A DNA stretch of 64,000 nucleotides from NCBI RefSeq assembly GCF_030125375.1, contig NZ_JASJUU010000003.1, positions 1,119,174 to 1,183,173 of the forward strand, given 5' to 3'. The position numbers were made by a program, and so were the translations under genes. The notes beneath the pieces are model-generated. The model was not told the DNA's origin. It ran no database searches and worked only from the letters and a program-made list of their open reading frames with translations. Below, in pieces: positions 37,254-47,572 of this stretch (positions are counted from its first letter, which is position 1; each line of letters opens with the position of its first letter). This DNA comes from Pseudoalteromonas umbrosa. GTDB lineage: Bacteria; Pseudomonadota; Gammaproteobacteria; Enterobacterales; Alteromonadaceae.

Positions 37254-37559
37254 CTAGTTCACATACCTTCCAATTCAGTAGTTCTTGTTCGATAAGGGCT
37301 GCTGTCTACATATATTTACAATTTGATAATTTAATCCATTTTTAACTTAAACATCACGTTTGTTTCAATTTTAAACACTAATATTTATGGCTTAAAGGTC
37401 GATGAAGTGTCCCTTTTTTGATCTTTAAAGTTAAATTTTTGAAACTAAATTGCGTCATTAATTTGATTTTTGAGTTTTTACTTGCAATTATTTTGTAGCT
37501 AAACACGAAGTCGTTGGTGTGTTTACTTTATTAATATAATAAAAATGGAGCGTACGTCA
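37254..37559. other. AT-rich upstream region of lipase gene
   Basis: About 306 bases, AT-rich, with no gene seen. It probably holds the lipase promoter. Confidence 0.4.
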
Positions 37560-38612
37560 GTGAAGTCAATCAAGCAAATGTTAGTGAGTAGTTTTGTACT
37601 CGCGTTGATGGGAACAAGCATCAATGTAAGTGCTAAAGCTTATAAAACGGTATTGGTACATGGGTTTCAATCGCAGCAGTTATCTGCCATTGATCCAACA
37701 AAGGTAGAAAGTGATGGTCAGGCTTACTGGGCTGACTATTGGGGAGCACTTGCCGATGAGCGCATTGATTGGCCATCATACGAGCGAATTGAAGGTAAAA
37801 TTGCAAGCGACTATTTGTGGCCTAAACTACGCACCATGTCTGAGCAAGGTGTATGTCAGCCAGGATGTGTCTTTTTAACGCACTCAACAGGTGACTTAGT
37901 TACACGTTATATCATTGATAACCAAGCAAACTGGTTAGAAAACGCAGGTCTTGAACCACTTAACATCGTTGCGACTTTTGATGTTGCCGGGGCGGGTGGC
38001 GGTAGCGAACTTGCAGATCTGGCAGTAAGTGCGGCAAATGGACTGGCAAATCCGGTTATAGAGGCTGCGGTGAGGGCTTGGTTAGGTCGTTCAGTGGGTC
38101 AAACTCTAGGTGTATTACATGACTTAAAAGTAAATAATGCACGTCAACTGGCTACTTTCCCAAGTGATCGAACACCAAGACTTAGATTTGTAGCCGATGG
38201 CGATCTTTATTTTAATGCCACGAAACTATTTTTGCCAGGGATCGACGACAGCGTTGTTGCAGCTCACTCTGCTTGTGGTGCAAACCAAGCTGGTGCTTTT
38301 GACAGCTGTAGCGTTAGCGTTGGGATGGACGGTAAGCTGGAAAGCCAAGATGGCGTAAGAAACTTCTGGCCATATCACTATCCAATGTTAATGAGTGATA
38401 ACTATGATCACTTTTCGGTTATCGTAAATCAGTCAAAAGGCAAAGTAACAACAGCCAATTCATCGATTCAGCTTGCACCAAATAAGCAAGTTGCTTTCTC
38501 AACGTATGAAGAAGAGAAGGGCTTTTGGATCTGGAAGAAGAAATATAGATATGTAAGACAGTCAGATAATAACAGCATGTCAGCATTGCTATTTGCTGCT
38601 ATGCCTGAGTAA
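37560..38612 (+). CDS. Secreted alpha/beta-hydrolase, lipase-like
   Basis: About 350 residues. Sec signal ending NVSA, then the first strand and oxyanion region KTVLVHGFQSQQ and a nucleophile elbow LTHSTGDLVTRY with Ser at about 109; the usual first Gly of GxSxG is Thr. Asp and His are probably in FVADGDLYF and the YDHFSV region. The frame starts at ATG 37545, but GGAG (37547-37550) sits 9 bases before GTG 37560, and that start gives a normal signal peptide. The next gene follows after 5 bases. Confidence 0.8.
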   Translation: MKSIKQMLVSSFVLALMGTSINVSAKAYKTVLVHGFQSQQLSAIDPTKVESDGQAYWADYWGALADERIDWPSYERIEGKIASDYLWPKLRTMSEQGVCQPGCVFLTHSTGDLVTRYIIDNQANWLENAGLEPLNIVATFDVAGAGGGSELADLAVSAANGLANPVIEAAVRAWLGRSVGQTLGVLHDLKVNNARQLATFPSDRTPRLRFVADGDLYFNATKLFLPGIDDSVVAAHSACGANQAGAFDSCSVSVGMDGKLESQDGVRNFWPYHYPMLMSDNYDHFSVIVNQSKGKVTTANSSIQLAPNKQVAFSTYEEEKGFWIWKKKYRYVRQSDNNSMSALLFAAMPE

Positions 38613-38617
38613 TTGCG

Positions 38618-39685
38618 ATGAATAAAAAGGTCGTAATTGTAATAAGTGCCCTTGCGGCACTTATTATTTGGTATGTATTTATGCCTGATGACACTGTGCA
38701 ACCAGCCTTAGTGCAAACACAAAAAGCCAATAAGCAGGCGGTTGTTGAAAAAGCGCCTGATGAGACGATAGAGCCTGAAACTGAAGTGGCTGCGAGTGCC
38801 GTAGATATGTCGCCTTTTCAGCTAACAAGCACTCAAAAAGCTGCAAAAGTGATAGCGAACAACTATCGTGAAACTTTACGGTATGCGCCTTATTCTCAGC
38901 CATTAACGGTGAATGATGTTGATCGTTTAGAACCAAATCGTTTTATCCCTTTGACGGTTCCAACCTCAGATATGTCCAGCACGATTTCACTCTCGTTAAA
39001 CAAATATCGCTTTATTTACCCTGAACCCATAAAACTGGTTTTAAAAGGTGAAGCGGTAACGCGCGCCAAAGTTATTGTGAGCATTGTAGATGAGCAAAAG
39101 ATCTTGCTTGAGAAGTCGCTAGCTGTTTCAGAAGCCGGTGCAATGATTGAGCTCGCAGGTAAGGAAGGTTTTTCTGGCGACTTGCAATTGAAGGTAATGG
39201 CTGATGTCGCTGGAGATCCCATTACAATTGTTGCGCAGGCAAAGTATGAGCAGCCAAGTGCAAAGTTGATTGGCTTGAAGCATACAGAAGTAAATGGCAG
39301 CGACTTGATAATGACATTATCGATGGATGTTGAAGACGCGGGCATTTATCGTGTTCGAGCAAATTTATATGATGGCGCAGAGCCTTTAGCGCATCTTGTT
39401 GCCAAGTCTAAGCTGTCGTCTGGTCGACAAGAGCTGCAATTAAAAGCGCACCAATCGGTACTACCTGATAAAAGTTCAGACCTAAGGCTCATGACGTTTG
39501 TGGTAGAGCGTATGTCCTCAGTGCCTGGTGAGCGGACTCGGTTTGGTGAAAGTGAAGTGACCGAAATTCCCTTGATAGACGTCGATTTATCTGAGCTATC
39601 AAGAGATCCCTACAGCCCAACAACCAAAGAGCGCGCAAGCTTAGAGTTTTTAGAAGGCATGGCGAGTCAGAAAAATCTTCAATAG
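38618..39685 (+). CDS. Membrane-anchored periplasmic protein, possible lipase partner
   Basis: 355 residues. A single N-terminal helix (about 4-21) anchors a Thr/Glu/Ala-rich linker and a beta-rich periplasmic part (LSLNKYRFIYPEPIKLVL, AKVIVSIVDEQKILLEKSL, repeated short strands). It starts 5 bases after the lipase stop, so the two are one transcript. This is the same layout as lipase and its membrane-anchored foldase (Lif), but I see no Lif motif and length and strand content differ. Function as a lipase chaperone or inhibitor is inference. Confidence 0.7.
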   Translation: MNKKVVIVISALAALIIWYVFMPDDTVQPALVQTQKANKQAVVEKAPDETIEPETEVAASAVDMSPFQLTSTQKAAKVIANNYRETLRYAPYSQPLTVNDVDRLEPNRFIPLTVPTSDMSSTISLSLNKYRFIYPEPIKLVLKGEAVTRAKVIVSIVDEQKILLEKSLAVSEAGAMIELAGKEGFSGDLQLKVMADVAGDPITIVAQAKYEQPSAKLIGLKHTEVNGSDLIMTLSMDVEDAGIYRVRANLYDGAEPLAHLVAKSKLSSGRQELQLKAHQSVLPDKSSDLRLMTFVVERMSSVPGERTRFGESEVTEIPLIDVDLSELSRDPYSPTTKERASLEFLEGMASQKNLQ

Positions 39686-39698
39686 CGCATTACTGACT

Positions 39699-41651
39699 TT
39701 AATCAGTGTTGAATCGGCCAACAAGCTCATTGAGATTGTTGGCAAATATCACTAGTTGTTTAGCGCCATCATATAAGGTGTCAGCTGACTGGCTTACCTG
39801 TTTAATTGATTGGTTAACCCCTTCTATTTGCGTTCGACTATCACTGGCATAGGCACCTTGCTGCTCAGCTTGCTCAGATATATTCGCAATGATTGGTTTC
39901 ACACGTGAAATTGAGTTTGCAATATCTTCAAAAGCTTGATGAGCTTGCTCCGATTGCTCAATAGCAGATTTAGACTCCTCAACGCTGAGGGTCATATGGC
40001 GTGATACTGAGCGAGTTTGCTCAGTGAGCTTGGTCAATACCTTTTCAATATCCTTGGTGGCGTCATGGGAGCGTTGAGCAAGAGTACGCACTTCATCTGC
40101 AACCACCGCAAATCCACGTCCTTGCTCACCAGCTCTAGCAGCTTCGATAGCGGCATTGAGTGCCAGTAAGTTGGTTTGCTCGGCAATGGTTCTAATAACT
40201 TCTAATATGTTCGTGATATTGTTGCTTTGATCTTCTAGTTCGCTCATTGCTTTTGCTGAGCTGCCAAGTGAGTCATTCAAAGTGGCCACTTGTTGCACTG
40301 TGCTTTGTATTAATGTATTACCATGTTGGGCATGGGCATCTGTATTAGAGATTTCGCTTAGCGCTTGCGTGCAGTTATCATTGACGGTCATCGCCATATT
40401 TTCCATTGAATGGGTGTGTTCAGCGGTTTGCTCAGATGTGCTTGCTTGATGATGACATTGACCCCTTATTTCATCGATACTACCGTGAGACTGTTGGGCT
40501 TGGTTGTTTAAATTGCTGGCATTACTTTTTATGTCTATGACGAGTGCATTGATTGAGTTTAAAAACTGATTAAACCAAGCTGCTAGCTCACTTATTTCAT
40601 CATTGCCAATAACTTGCAGTCTTTTTGATAAATTGCCTTCCCCTTGCGCAATTTCTTTTAATCCTTCTGAGACCATTTCTATGGGATAGACAATTTTATT
40701 GGCAAGTACGATAGCGATGACAACAAATAATACCAGCATAATGATGGCTATAACGCTAATGTTGTAAGACATGGTATAGGCAGAGGATAAGATTTCATCT
40801 TCATCCATTAACGCGATAAAAGTCCAATTAAGTGTGTTTGAATGGTAGAGTTTGGCCATCAACTTGTTAGTACCATTATCAATTTCAATCAAGGCATCTT
40901 TGGGGCCGTTTTTGATAGCTTGATATTTGGGGGCGGTTAATTCAGCGATATTTTTAAAGTTACTATCTGGTTGCTTAGGATCAGCCAAGATAGTGCCACT
41001 CCCATCCAGTAGCATTAAATAGCCGGTTTCTCCGAGTTGAATATTACTGACAATATCGGTCAAAGTGGCCAGCGTGACATCAAGAGACTGAACGCCAACC
41101 AGGGTGTTATCTCGCTTAATGGCTGTTGCAATGGAGACCATGGCTTGACCTGTTACGCCTTGATAAGGGTCCGTAATGACCACGTCATTAGCTGATTTTG
41201 TGACTTCTTGATACCAAGGGCGTTTACGTGGGTCGTAGCCGCCAAGTGGCTCTGCTGGGTATTGTATGAAACCGCCTTGAGTTGTGCCTAAATAAACAAA
41301 TAGCAATTCTGGATGCGTCACGCCAAAGCTTTTAAATAGCTCAAAAATCTCAGCTTCATTACTGCCGGAGGTCTCAGGTGTCATCATTTTTTCAGCACCG
41401 AAGTAGGTTGTCGTATCATCTCCTACTAGGGTGACAGCCTGACTTTGTGCCAAAAATCGAGCGTTGTTTTTCATTTGGTCAAAAAACAGCACAAAGGTGT
41501 TTTCGACCTGACGTATTTCACTGTCAGAGGATGCGGTAAATCGAGTCAGAGATTCTTCTTTGGTGCGCGTAATACTCATAATTGATATTGCTAATATTGG
41601 TATTATTACTGTCATTACAAAACTACTGATCAGTTTTTGGCGCATTCTCAT
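39699..41651 (-). CDS. Methyl-accepting chemotaxis protein with dCache sensor
   Basis: 650 residues. Membrane helix at about 9-26, periplasmic dCache domain (about 35-280) with the [12 protein letters not shown] and [16 protein letters not shown] motifs common in ligand-binding dCache domains, second helix about 290-315, HAMP ([26 protein letters not shown]), and the signalling hairpin with [42 protein letters not shown] (residue core intact). GGAG precedes the ATG by 6 bases. The ligand cannot be named; amino acids are frequent for this motif. It converges with the partner gene of the lipase. Confidence 0.95.
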   Translation of the reverse strand: MRMRQKLISSFVMTVIIPILAISIMSITRTKEESLTRFTASSDSEIRQVENTFVLFFDQMKNNARFLAQSQAVTLVGDDTTTYFGAEKMMTPETSGSNEAEIFELFKSFGVTHPELLFVYLGTTQGGFIQYPAEPLGGYDPRKRPWYQEVTKSANDVVITDPYQGVTGQAMVSIATAIKRDNTLVGVQSLDVTLATLTDIVSNIQLGETGYLMLLDGSGTILADPKQPDSNFKNIAELTAPKYQAIKNGPKDALIEIDNGTNKLMAKLYHSNTLNWTFIALMDEDEILSSAYTMSYNISVIAIIMLVLFVVIAIVLANKIVYPIEMVSEGLKEIAQGEGNLSKRLQVIGNDEISELAAWFNQFLNSINALVIDIKSNASNLNNQAQQSHGSIDEIRGQCHHQASTSEQTAEHTHSMENMAMTVNDNCTQALSEISNTDAHAQHGNTLIQSTVQQVATLNDSLGSSAKAMSELEDQSNNITNILEVIRTIAEQTNLLALNAAIEAARAGEQGRGFAVVADEVRTLAQRSHDATKDIEKVLTKLTEQTRSVSRHMTLSVEESKSAIEQSEQAHQAFEDIANSISRVKPIIANISEQAEQQGAYASDSRTQIEGVNQSIKQVSQSADTLYDGAKQLVIFANNLNELVGRFNTD

Positions 41652-41784
41652 AACTCACTCCTACATCAATGCTTTTAAACAGTATAGTTGCAGAATGACG
41701 TCTTGGTTAGGTGAGGTTAGATATAAACTTTAGAAGAGTTTTGTTGCCTTAAATGAGATATTAAAACTCACTTCCCCTTTGTAA

Positions 41785-42321
41785 TTATTGAACGAGATGC
41801 TCTTTTTTTAAAATTGCATAAAGGTAGCTATCAGCAAACCCTGAATCAAGTGGCATATGCTCGCGAAGATGTCCTTCTTTTTGCATCCCGAGCTTTTCCA
41901 TAAGTTGCCAAGAGGCGGTATTTTCTGTGGCACAAACTGCGGTAATTTTATTGAGCGCAAAATGTTCAAATAATTGTGAAATTAAAGCACTAGCAGCTTC
42001 ATAAGCATAGCCTTTTCTTTGTTGAGTTGGGCTTAAACGGTAACCTATTTCACCGATTTGATGAGCTACATGGGTAAATTTAAATAGCATCTCGCCAATA
42101 AAGTCTCCAGAAACTTTATGTTCAATGACCAATAATAGCTTTTGACCATCGATGTTTTTCCACGGTTGGCTCGCTTCTTCGATGCGTTTTTGTACATCTT
42201 CAATTGTGGCAGGCTTTCCTATGTACTTTGATGTCTCTAGGTCTCTGCGGGATTGATAAACCGCATGCAAGTCTGAGCTATTTAATGTTCTAATTCTGAG
42301 TCTTTGTGTTTCGAATTGCAT
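41785..42321 (-). CDS. GNAT acetyltransferase, RimJ/RimL-like
   Basis: About 178 residues. Starts MQFETQRLRIRTL at ATG 42321, preceded by AAGGA; the frame runs 20 codons further, inside the MFS gene. IGEIGYRLSPTQQRKGYAYEAASALI and FALNKITAVCATENTASWQLMEKLGMQKEGHLRE are the typical acetyl-CoA and C-terminal motifs of the RimJ/L branch. It overlaps the end of the MFS gene by about 32 bases, so the two are co-transcribed. Confidence 0.88.
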   Translation of the reverse strand: MQFETQRLRIRTLNSSDLHAVYQSRRDLETSKYIGKPATIEDVQKRIEEASQPWKNIDGQKLLLVIEHKVSGDFIGEMLFKFTHVAHQIGEIGYRLSPTQQRKGYAYEAASALISQLFEHFALNKITAVCATENTASWQLMEKLGMQKEGHLREHMPLDSGFADSYLYAILKKEHLVQ

Positions 42322-43507
42322 TGGACGTTCCTTGAATGCTGTGGTTCGGGTTTTTGGCTTTGGCCAAGTTTTTTGCTGCAAAAATAACTATCACAGAAGT
42401 TGCAGCAATGATGATTGAGATAGAATTAGGGCCTGTGATCACATACTGATTTGCTAACCATGCAATAATAGAAAAAATTAACAACTCAGTCGCCCCAACC
42501 AGCGCATTGGCTGTACTAGAACGGGACTTATGAAAGTGGCCAACATAGTACATGTAGATTGGAAAAAATCCGCCAAAAATGAAGAGAATCGCGCCATATG
42601 CAAGGGTGATCGCGTAAACTGAGTCATGAAAAAACCAAAATGTCAGTGCGCTTAATGGTAGGGCTGGCCATAAATAGACGACGACTTTTAAATGACCAAT
42701 CTGCTTTTGCATTATTTTCGCAAGGGATGAACCGACAAGTAAGCCGCCCATACAGACTGTCATGGCTTGACCAATTTGCTCAGTGGTAAAGCTAAATTGA
42801 TTACGCAATAAAAACGGAAAATAAAGCTGGATGGTCAAATATAAAAATGTAGGCGCCCATTTAAGCACAGCCATTGAAGTAAAATAACGGCTGAGAAAGA
42901 TGTCTTGATATTGCTTTACAAGTGCCGAAGGGCGAAGTGACATAGCGCTAGATTGCTCTGTGGGAAATACCGCTAAACCAAAGATCATGACGAACCCATA
43001 ATAAGCGATCAGCGCATATGACATCCCCTGCCAAGAAAAGTGTTCAGCAAGGGTACCTGCACACAATGGGGTGATAATTGCCACAATACTGGCTGAGATT
43101 GCTAAGTTGCCCATAGCGCTATTAAGTTTACTGCCGTTAAATGTGGCATATAAAATTGCGCGGCTAACAAGCACAGGGGCTGCACTACCAATGCCTTGCA
43201 ATATACGCCCGATCAAAAATGTATTGGGACTGTCAGCGACAGCACACAACAAAGTGCCCACAATCAAAATAACCTGCCCACCGATAAAAATTGGTCGACT
43301 ACCATATTTGTCACATAGTGGTCCGGCTATGAGTTGAGACGCGCCTAAAGAGAGAAAAAAGCTAATGATGATTGCTTGGCTTGCACCTTCTGTAAGCGCT
43401 AAATTTTGCGTAATGTCAGGTAAGACAGGCATAAATATTTGACTAGCCAGTTGAGAGCAAGACAATAAAAAAGCAGCCAATGCAATATACGGATTCAAGA
43501 TATGCAC
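42290..43507 (-). CDS. MFS drug efflux transporter, Bcr/CflA-like
   Basis: 405 residues and 12 predicted membrane helices. N-terminal FMPVLPDI and the GPLCDKYGSRPIFIGGQ loop between helices 2 and 3 match the Bcr/CflA drug-efflux group; RILQGIGSAAPVLVSRAIL is a further landmark. The start is GTG. Divergent from a LysR regulator (95 bases between starts), its likely controller. Confidence 0.88.
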   Translation of the reverse strand: MHILNPYIALAAFLLSCSQLASQIFMPVLPDITQNLALTEGASQAIIISFFLSLGASQLIAGPLCDKYGSRPIFIGGQVILIVGTLLCAVADSPNTFLIGRILQGIGSAAPVLVSRAILYATFNGSKLNSAMGNLAISASIVAIITPLCAGTLAEHFSWQGMSYALIAYYGFVMIFGLAVFPTEQSSAMSLRPSALVKQYQDIFLSRYFTSMAVLKWAPTFLYLTIQLYFPFLLRNQFSFTTEQIGQAMTVCMGGLLVGSSLAKIMQKQIGHLKVVVYLWPALPLSALTFWFFHDSVYAITLAYGAILFIFGGFFPIYMYYVGHFHKSRSSTANALVGATELLIFSIIAWLANQYVITGPNSISIIIAATSVIVIFAAKNLAKAKNPNHSIQGTSNAIRNTKTQN

Positions 43508-43602
43508 TCTTCAGGGTTTTACAATGATGCGTACTATATCGTGCTTTTAATGTCCTAAAAATAAGGTAATAATTAAAAGACTTTTTCTTGCTAGGAATTA
43601 AT

Positions 43603-44499
43603 ATGGATTGGTTAAGCGCTGTTCGTAGTTTTGTGGTGTTGTCAGATATGGGCAGTTTTACAAAAGCCGCGGACGTGATAGGGGTGTCGGCTTCTGCAAT
43701 GAGTAAGCGTATTGATTGGTTAGAAAAACAGTTAGGCCAGACTTTGTTTGTACGCACAACCCGCAAAGTAAGCTTAAATGAAAATGGGTTGCGATTTTTA
43801 TCGTACGCGAGAAATTGGGTTGGTCAATTTGATGATATGCTTGAGCAAGCACAAGGTAGTGAGTTGGAGCCTCAAGGCACTTTAAAAATAGCCGCAACTC
43901 AGGCGATTGGCAGTAGTTTATTGATGCCAATTATTGAGACATTTTTGCAAAAGTATAAAGATTTAACTATTCACTTAAATATACTGACGCCTGGCTCACC
44001 GCCTGATCTTGAGCATGACCTCGTTATCACGAGCTACTACGAAGAGTTTGACTCTATGGCACACAAAGGCATTCGTCTTGCCGATTATCAAATGACGTTA
44101 TTTGGCGCACCGAGTTACCTCTGTCAATGTGCGAAAATTAACTCCATTGAAGATCTTGCCTCACATAAAATGCTGCTAAGTAATTATTATCAAAAGAAAG
44201 GCGGGATCATTTTAGAAGATGGCAGTTTATTTGACTTCAGCCATTATAATTTTGTCTCTGACCATTTGGATGCATTGATGAAAGCTGCTATTCAAGGTAT
44301 GGGGCTCATTTTTATCTCACCGCAGTATGTGGCACGGGAGTTAACAGAAGGTGTTTTAATCCCTGTATTACCTAACTTGAAATCTGAGGTAAAGCAGCTT
44401 TGGGCTTATTACCCGAATACACGCTTTACCCCATACAAAACTAAGCTATTTATCGAAGAGCTTAAATTGAGTCTTACTCAATTAAAAACGGTAATTTAG
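43603..44499 (+). CDS. LysR-family transcriptional regulator
   Basis: About 298 residues from ATG 43603, which has AGGA 6 bases upstream; the frame can be extended five codons to a TTG. N-terminal helix-turn-helix GSFTKAADVIGVSASAMSKRIDWLEKQLGQ. The effector domain has ILTPGSPPDLEHDLVIT. It is divergent from the MFS/GNAT pair and overlaps the tail of the outer-membrane gene by 18 bases. Confidence 0.9.
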   Translation: MDWLSAVRSFVVLSDMGSFTKAADVIGVSASAMSKRIDWLEKQLGQTLFVRTTRKVSLNENGLRFLSYARNWVGQFDDMLEQAQGSELEPQGTLKIAATQAIGSSLLMPIIETFLQKYKDLTIHLNILTPGSPPDLEHDLVITSYYEEFDSMAHKGIRLADYQMTLFGAPSYLCQCAKINSIEDLASHKMLLSNYYQKKGGIILEDGSLFDFSHYNFVSDHLDALMKAAIQGMGLIFISPQYVARELTEGVLIPVLPNLKSEVKQLWAYYPNTRFTPYKTKLFIEELKLSLTQLKTVI

Positions 44500-45087
44500 C
44501 CCCGCACTTAACTGAAATTGGTTTAAGACATCACCATCGAAGTGCCAAATACAATTGTCTTGTGTTTGTGGATCATCATCGCAAACAACATGAGATGTAT
44601 TTTTCACAATCGTGGCCATCCATCTTAGTTCAGTAAAGGCATGAAACCCTGCGCCAATATTATAATCTAGGCCGGTAAATAGACCTGATGCAAAAAAGTC
44701 ATCGGCCTCAGCAAAGTTTGGTGTAACACGATTTACGCCAATATGGGCACCCACATAGCTAGATAAATTATCGTAGATTGGGATCTCGATTGCACTTTGA
44801 AATAGCAAGTACTCCATATCGACCTTTGCAATTTCATTGTCTGCGAATTCTGTTTCGTTAAAGCTATAAAATAAGCCATAGCGCGTATTATTGACTACTC
44901 TATCGGCGGAAACGCCAAAATGGCTGCTGTCCTCAAGATCAACTTTAAATTCTTTGGTTGTTTGTAAATCATGATTCGTTGAGTAACCGCTAAATGCAGA
45001 TATCGCAAAACCAGTGTCAGCTGCGTGAGTATAGTGGCTAGCACTGAATAAGCCTAGAGTCGTAATGATGCCAAGTAGTGTTTTCAT
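44482..45087 (-). CDS. Outer-membrane beta-barrel protein
   Basis: 201 residues. Sec signal ending THA. The remainder alternates polar and aromatic residues in short strands (RYGLFYSFNETEF, GLDYNIGAGFHAFTELRW) and ends in NYRF, with a terminal Phe as used for barrel insertion. Size fits an eight-stranded barrel. AAGGA precedes the ATG. No partner. Confidence 0.8.
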   Translation of the reverse strand: MKTLLGIITTLGLFSASHYTHAADTGFAISAFSGYSTNHDLQTTKEFKVDLEDSSHFGVSADRVVNNTRYGLFYSFNETEFADNEIAKVDMEYLLFQSAIEIPIYDNLSSYVGAHIGVNRVTPNFAEADDFFASGLFTGLDYNIGAGFHAFTELRWMATIVKNTSHVVCDDDPQTQDNCIWHFDGDVLNQFQLSAGLNYRF

Positions 45088-45317
45088 ACATAATCCTTTT
45101 ATGCGAAGTTAGCGCTATTTTGGCATAGTTATTTGTAAAAAAGGAAGACAAGCAGTAAGAAATTATCTATCGGTCATAGCTCGTTTTTTATGAGTATTTT
45201 GGGCTGTTATATAAAAGATACAAGAGTTAAAAGTTTAGATTTTTAATGTTAGTTTTGTATTTTATCAATTATTCAGGGGAGATGATTCACCTTCTCAAAA
45301 GCATATGCTAAAAAAGA
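45088..45317. other. Intergenic region, nothing recognised
   Basis: About 230 AT-rich bases before the terminator of the minus-strand operon. It holds the upstream region of the barrel gene. Confidence 0.4.
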
Positions 45318-45366
45318 GATGAAAAGGTAGCAATACCGTCTATTTTAAAGTCAAATATTGCTAACC
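45318..45366 (-). terminator. Terminator of the kinase/cytochrome operon
   Basis: On the minus strand GGTTAGCAATA (45366-45356) pairs with TATTGCTACC (45335-45326), with one bulge, around a 20-base loop, followed by TTTTCATC. It lies 37 bases after the last stop. Confidence 0.7.
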
Positions 45367-45402
45367 TTTTAATGTATTTAACCGTCAATCGTTAAATACA
45401 GA

Positions 45403-46122
45403 CTACCAAGTCGCTTTGTACATGTTTTTACCAATGTAGCTTGCAACGTATTTGATGTCTTTTTTGACAACTAACCCGTTGGCAATTGTCTCTGCTGTAC
45501 TTTGTGCAACAAAGCCATAGTCGTTATCAAGTTTGATAGAGACTAGTTTATCTGTCAGCGCCGCTTCGTTACCTTCAGCAATTAAGTTTATGACTTCTGT
45601 GCGCAGTGCATTGTTCATAGCAATCTGCCAAACTAAAATACCGATGCGCGCCTGTTCTTCTACGTCTGCAAGTACTGGAGCATTAGCATCAAGCGCGTCA
45701 AAGTTTTCATTGGCCTCTAAATCAGATAGATCTGAGAATGCACAGCGGTAGCCTACATTTGCAAGCACAAGAGAGATCACATCGTTTGAATCTTGCTGTG
45801 CGCTGCCCTCAACAATGTAATTCGCAAACTCTTTACTCATGACAACGCTGGTTTCACTGTCGATAGGTACGCCATTAGATTCAAAGAAATTGGTGACTGT
45901 GTTATCGTCAGTTAAAGCCACATTACTGCTAGGAATATAATAAATATTTGCCAGCAATAATTTTAACGCCGGTTTTGCGCTTAGTTGTGGATATAAGTTT
46001 GATGTTGCGATACGAAGGTCAGTTCTGACGATCATATTTTTTTGCATTTCTAGACAACTAAAACGGTCTTTAACAGCCAGTAGCGCAGACATTTTTTCTT
46101 CAGTTAGAGCTTCTTGAGTCAT
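45403..46122 (-). CDS. Unrecognised 239-residue protein
   Basis: No signal peptide or membrane segment. It is helical and acidic, starting MTQEALTEEKMSALLAVKDRFSCLEMQK. Only two Cys. It starts 9 bases after the c-heme protein and is the last gene of the three-gene operon led by the kinase/cyclase. The family is not recognised; a role as partner or substrate of the kinase is possible but unproven. Confidence 0.7.
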   Translation of the reverse strand: MTQEALTEEKMSALLAVKDRFSCLEMQKNMIVRTDLRIATSNLYPQLSAKPALKLLLANIYYIPSSNVALTDDNTVTNFFESNGVPIDSETSVVMSKEFANYIVEGSAQQDSNDVISLVLANVGYRCAFSDLSDLEANENFDALDANAPVLADVEEQARIGILVWQIAMNNALRTEVINLIAEGNEAALTDKLVSIKLDNDYGFVAQSTAETIANGLVVKKDIKYVASYIGKNMYKATW

Positions 46123-46131
46123 TTTTGTATC

Positions 46132-47544
46132 CTAATTAAATAGTTTGGCGTCACCTGACAGTTGGATCCAGTCAGGCAGTGATTTCAGTTTACTGTCATT
46201 CAAAAACATAAAATCTTGATCAGCTGCATCGCTGTGGCAAGCTGAGCAGTTCTCCTCTTGGAAAAATGATTCCATAGTGGTGTTCGATAAATTGGTCGGT
46301 GACATGACTTTGTCTTTGAGCCACTGACTAGCTACCAGCTCGTAGTTGATAAAGTTTGAATTATATTTCTTTAAGCGCTTTTGAGCTTGGTTGTTGTAAA
46401 CTTGCTGCTGGCTGGCAATCTCTCTTGGTAGCACCAAGGTATTGACTATTTGAGAAGTAGTATTATCAGCTGAAGGACTATTGATCTCACAGCTTGCTTT
46501 CGAGAAATCCCATTCATTGTTGCTTTTACAAGACTTTTCAAGCGCACTAAAGGTGCCTTTATCAGTTAAATCAATATTGAATAAATTCCATTCGTTTTGA
46601 GTATCTGACTGTACTAATTGTGCCTTTGTTGGCGCATTTTTGGTGTGCTCGTAGGTTGACCAAGACCAGTTATTGATACGTTGTCCATTTAATTCTTTGT
46701 ATTGGCTAGGGATTGATTTGTTCACTATATGCAGACCCGCCAAACCAACAACCTCTAAAGAGCAGGCTTTTGAATTTGGGTTTACCACTAACGCAACACT
46801 GCTGTGGAAGTCGTTGATTTGAGATTTGTCCAATAGCATCCAAGATGCTTTAAGGAACATTGCGCCTCTTTGAGTATTATCATAATTGCCCATTATAAAA
46901 TCGTAGGGCTTTGCAGGCTCAGGTTGTGACAAAAACTGCCAAGATTGCTCATTTAGATATATTTGATAGAAGACCGGATTATTATTTTTATCAAATAACA
47001 CATCACCATGGGCGTCGGTTATATCGAACAGCACTTCTACTTTTGAGTTTACAGGGATATTAGGATTGCTGTTGATAAACTTTGACAGTGCAGAGTCACC
47101 ATTTTTATCTTTTTCAACAAGGCTTTGGCATTGTTGTGGTACGAAGTAATTTAAACTGCTCCAATTTAAGGGTATGTTTTTTAACTGGCTTATATGTAGA
47201 TCCTGCAAGCGTGGCCAAGTTTGCCAAACAGGTAAATGGTCTGAGCTGGTTGTGTAATCAGCATCTAGATCCGGTACACCTATTTTACCTTGCTGAGATG
47301 GCCAGTTGACAGCATAAAACTGCTGATATGCAAAACGTGATGCAGAAGTGTCAGTTGGCGTATTTTCTATAGTTGCTGGGTAACAAGGTTTCAGTGCGTA
47401 CTCACTGAGCGACCTCTCTTCACATGCCGTTGTTGGCAGCATATCTGATGATGCTTCTGTTGTGCTATTCGATGTATTAAACGCGACGAGATGTGTACTA
47501 CACATCCCCAGCAGCGAAACCGTAACAAACGGTATTATTTTCAT
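46132..47544 (-). CDS. Exported protein with c-type heme motif
   Basis: 470 residues. Sec signal ending LVA. A CxxCH heme-attachment motif (ENCSACHSDAADQDF) lies near the C-terminus, about residue 435, after a large domain without recognised fold. One heme motif and a downstream FMF Met suggest a monoheme cytochrome or a dehydrogenase-like electron acceptor. AAGGGG precedes the ATG. It lies between the kinase and the 239-residue protein in one operon. Confidence 0.8.
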   Translation of the reverse strand: MKIIPFVTVSLLGMCSTHLVAFNTSNSTTEASSDMLPTTACEERSLSEYALKPCYPATIENTPTDTSASRFAYQQFYAVNWPSQQGKIGVPDLDADYTTSSDHLPVWQTWPRLQDLHISQLKNIPLNWSSLNYFVPQQCQSLVEKDKNGDSALSKFINSNPNIPVNSKVEVLFDITDAHGDVLFDKNNNPVFYQIYLNEQSWQFLSQPEPAKPYDFIMGNYDNTQRGAMFLKASWMLLDKSQINDFHSSVALVVNPNSKACSLEVVGLAGLHIVNKSIPSQYKELNGQRINNWSWSTYEHTKNAPTKAQLVQSDTQNEWNLFNIDLTDKGTFSALEKSCKSNNEWDFSKASCEINSPSADNTTSQIVNTLVLPREIASQQQVYNNQAQKRLKKYNSNFINYELVASQWLKDKVMSPTNLSNTTMESFFQEENCSACHSDAADQDFMFLNDSKLKSLPDWIQLSGDAKLFN

Positions 47545-47572
47545 TTGTTGGTGCCCCTTGATTTTTTACTGA

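Noticed and set aside
38618..39685. Classical lipase foldase (Lif)
   Set aside because: Layout is similar but no Lif motif is visible and the domain looks beta-rich rather than helical.
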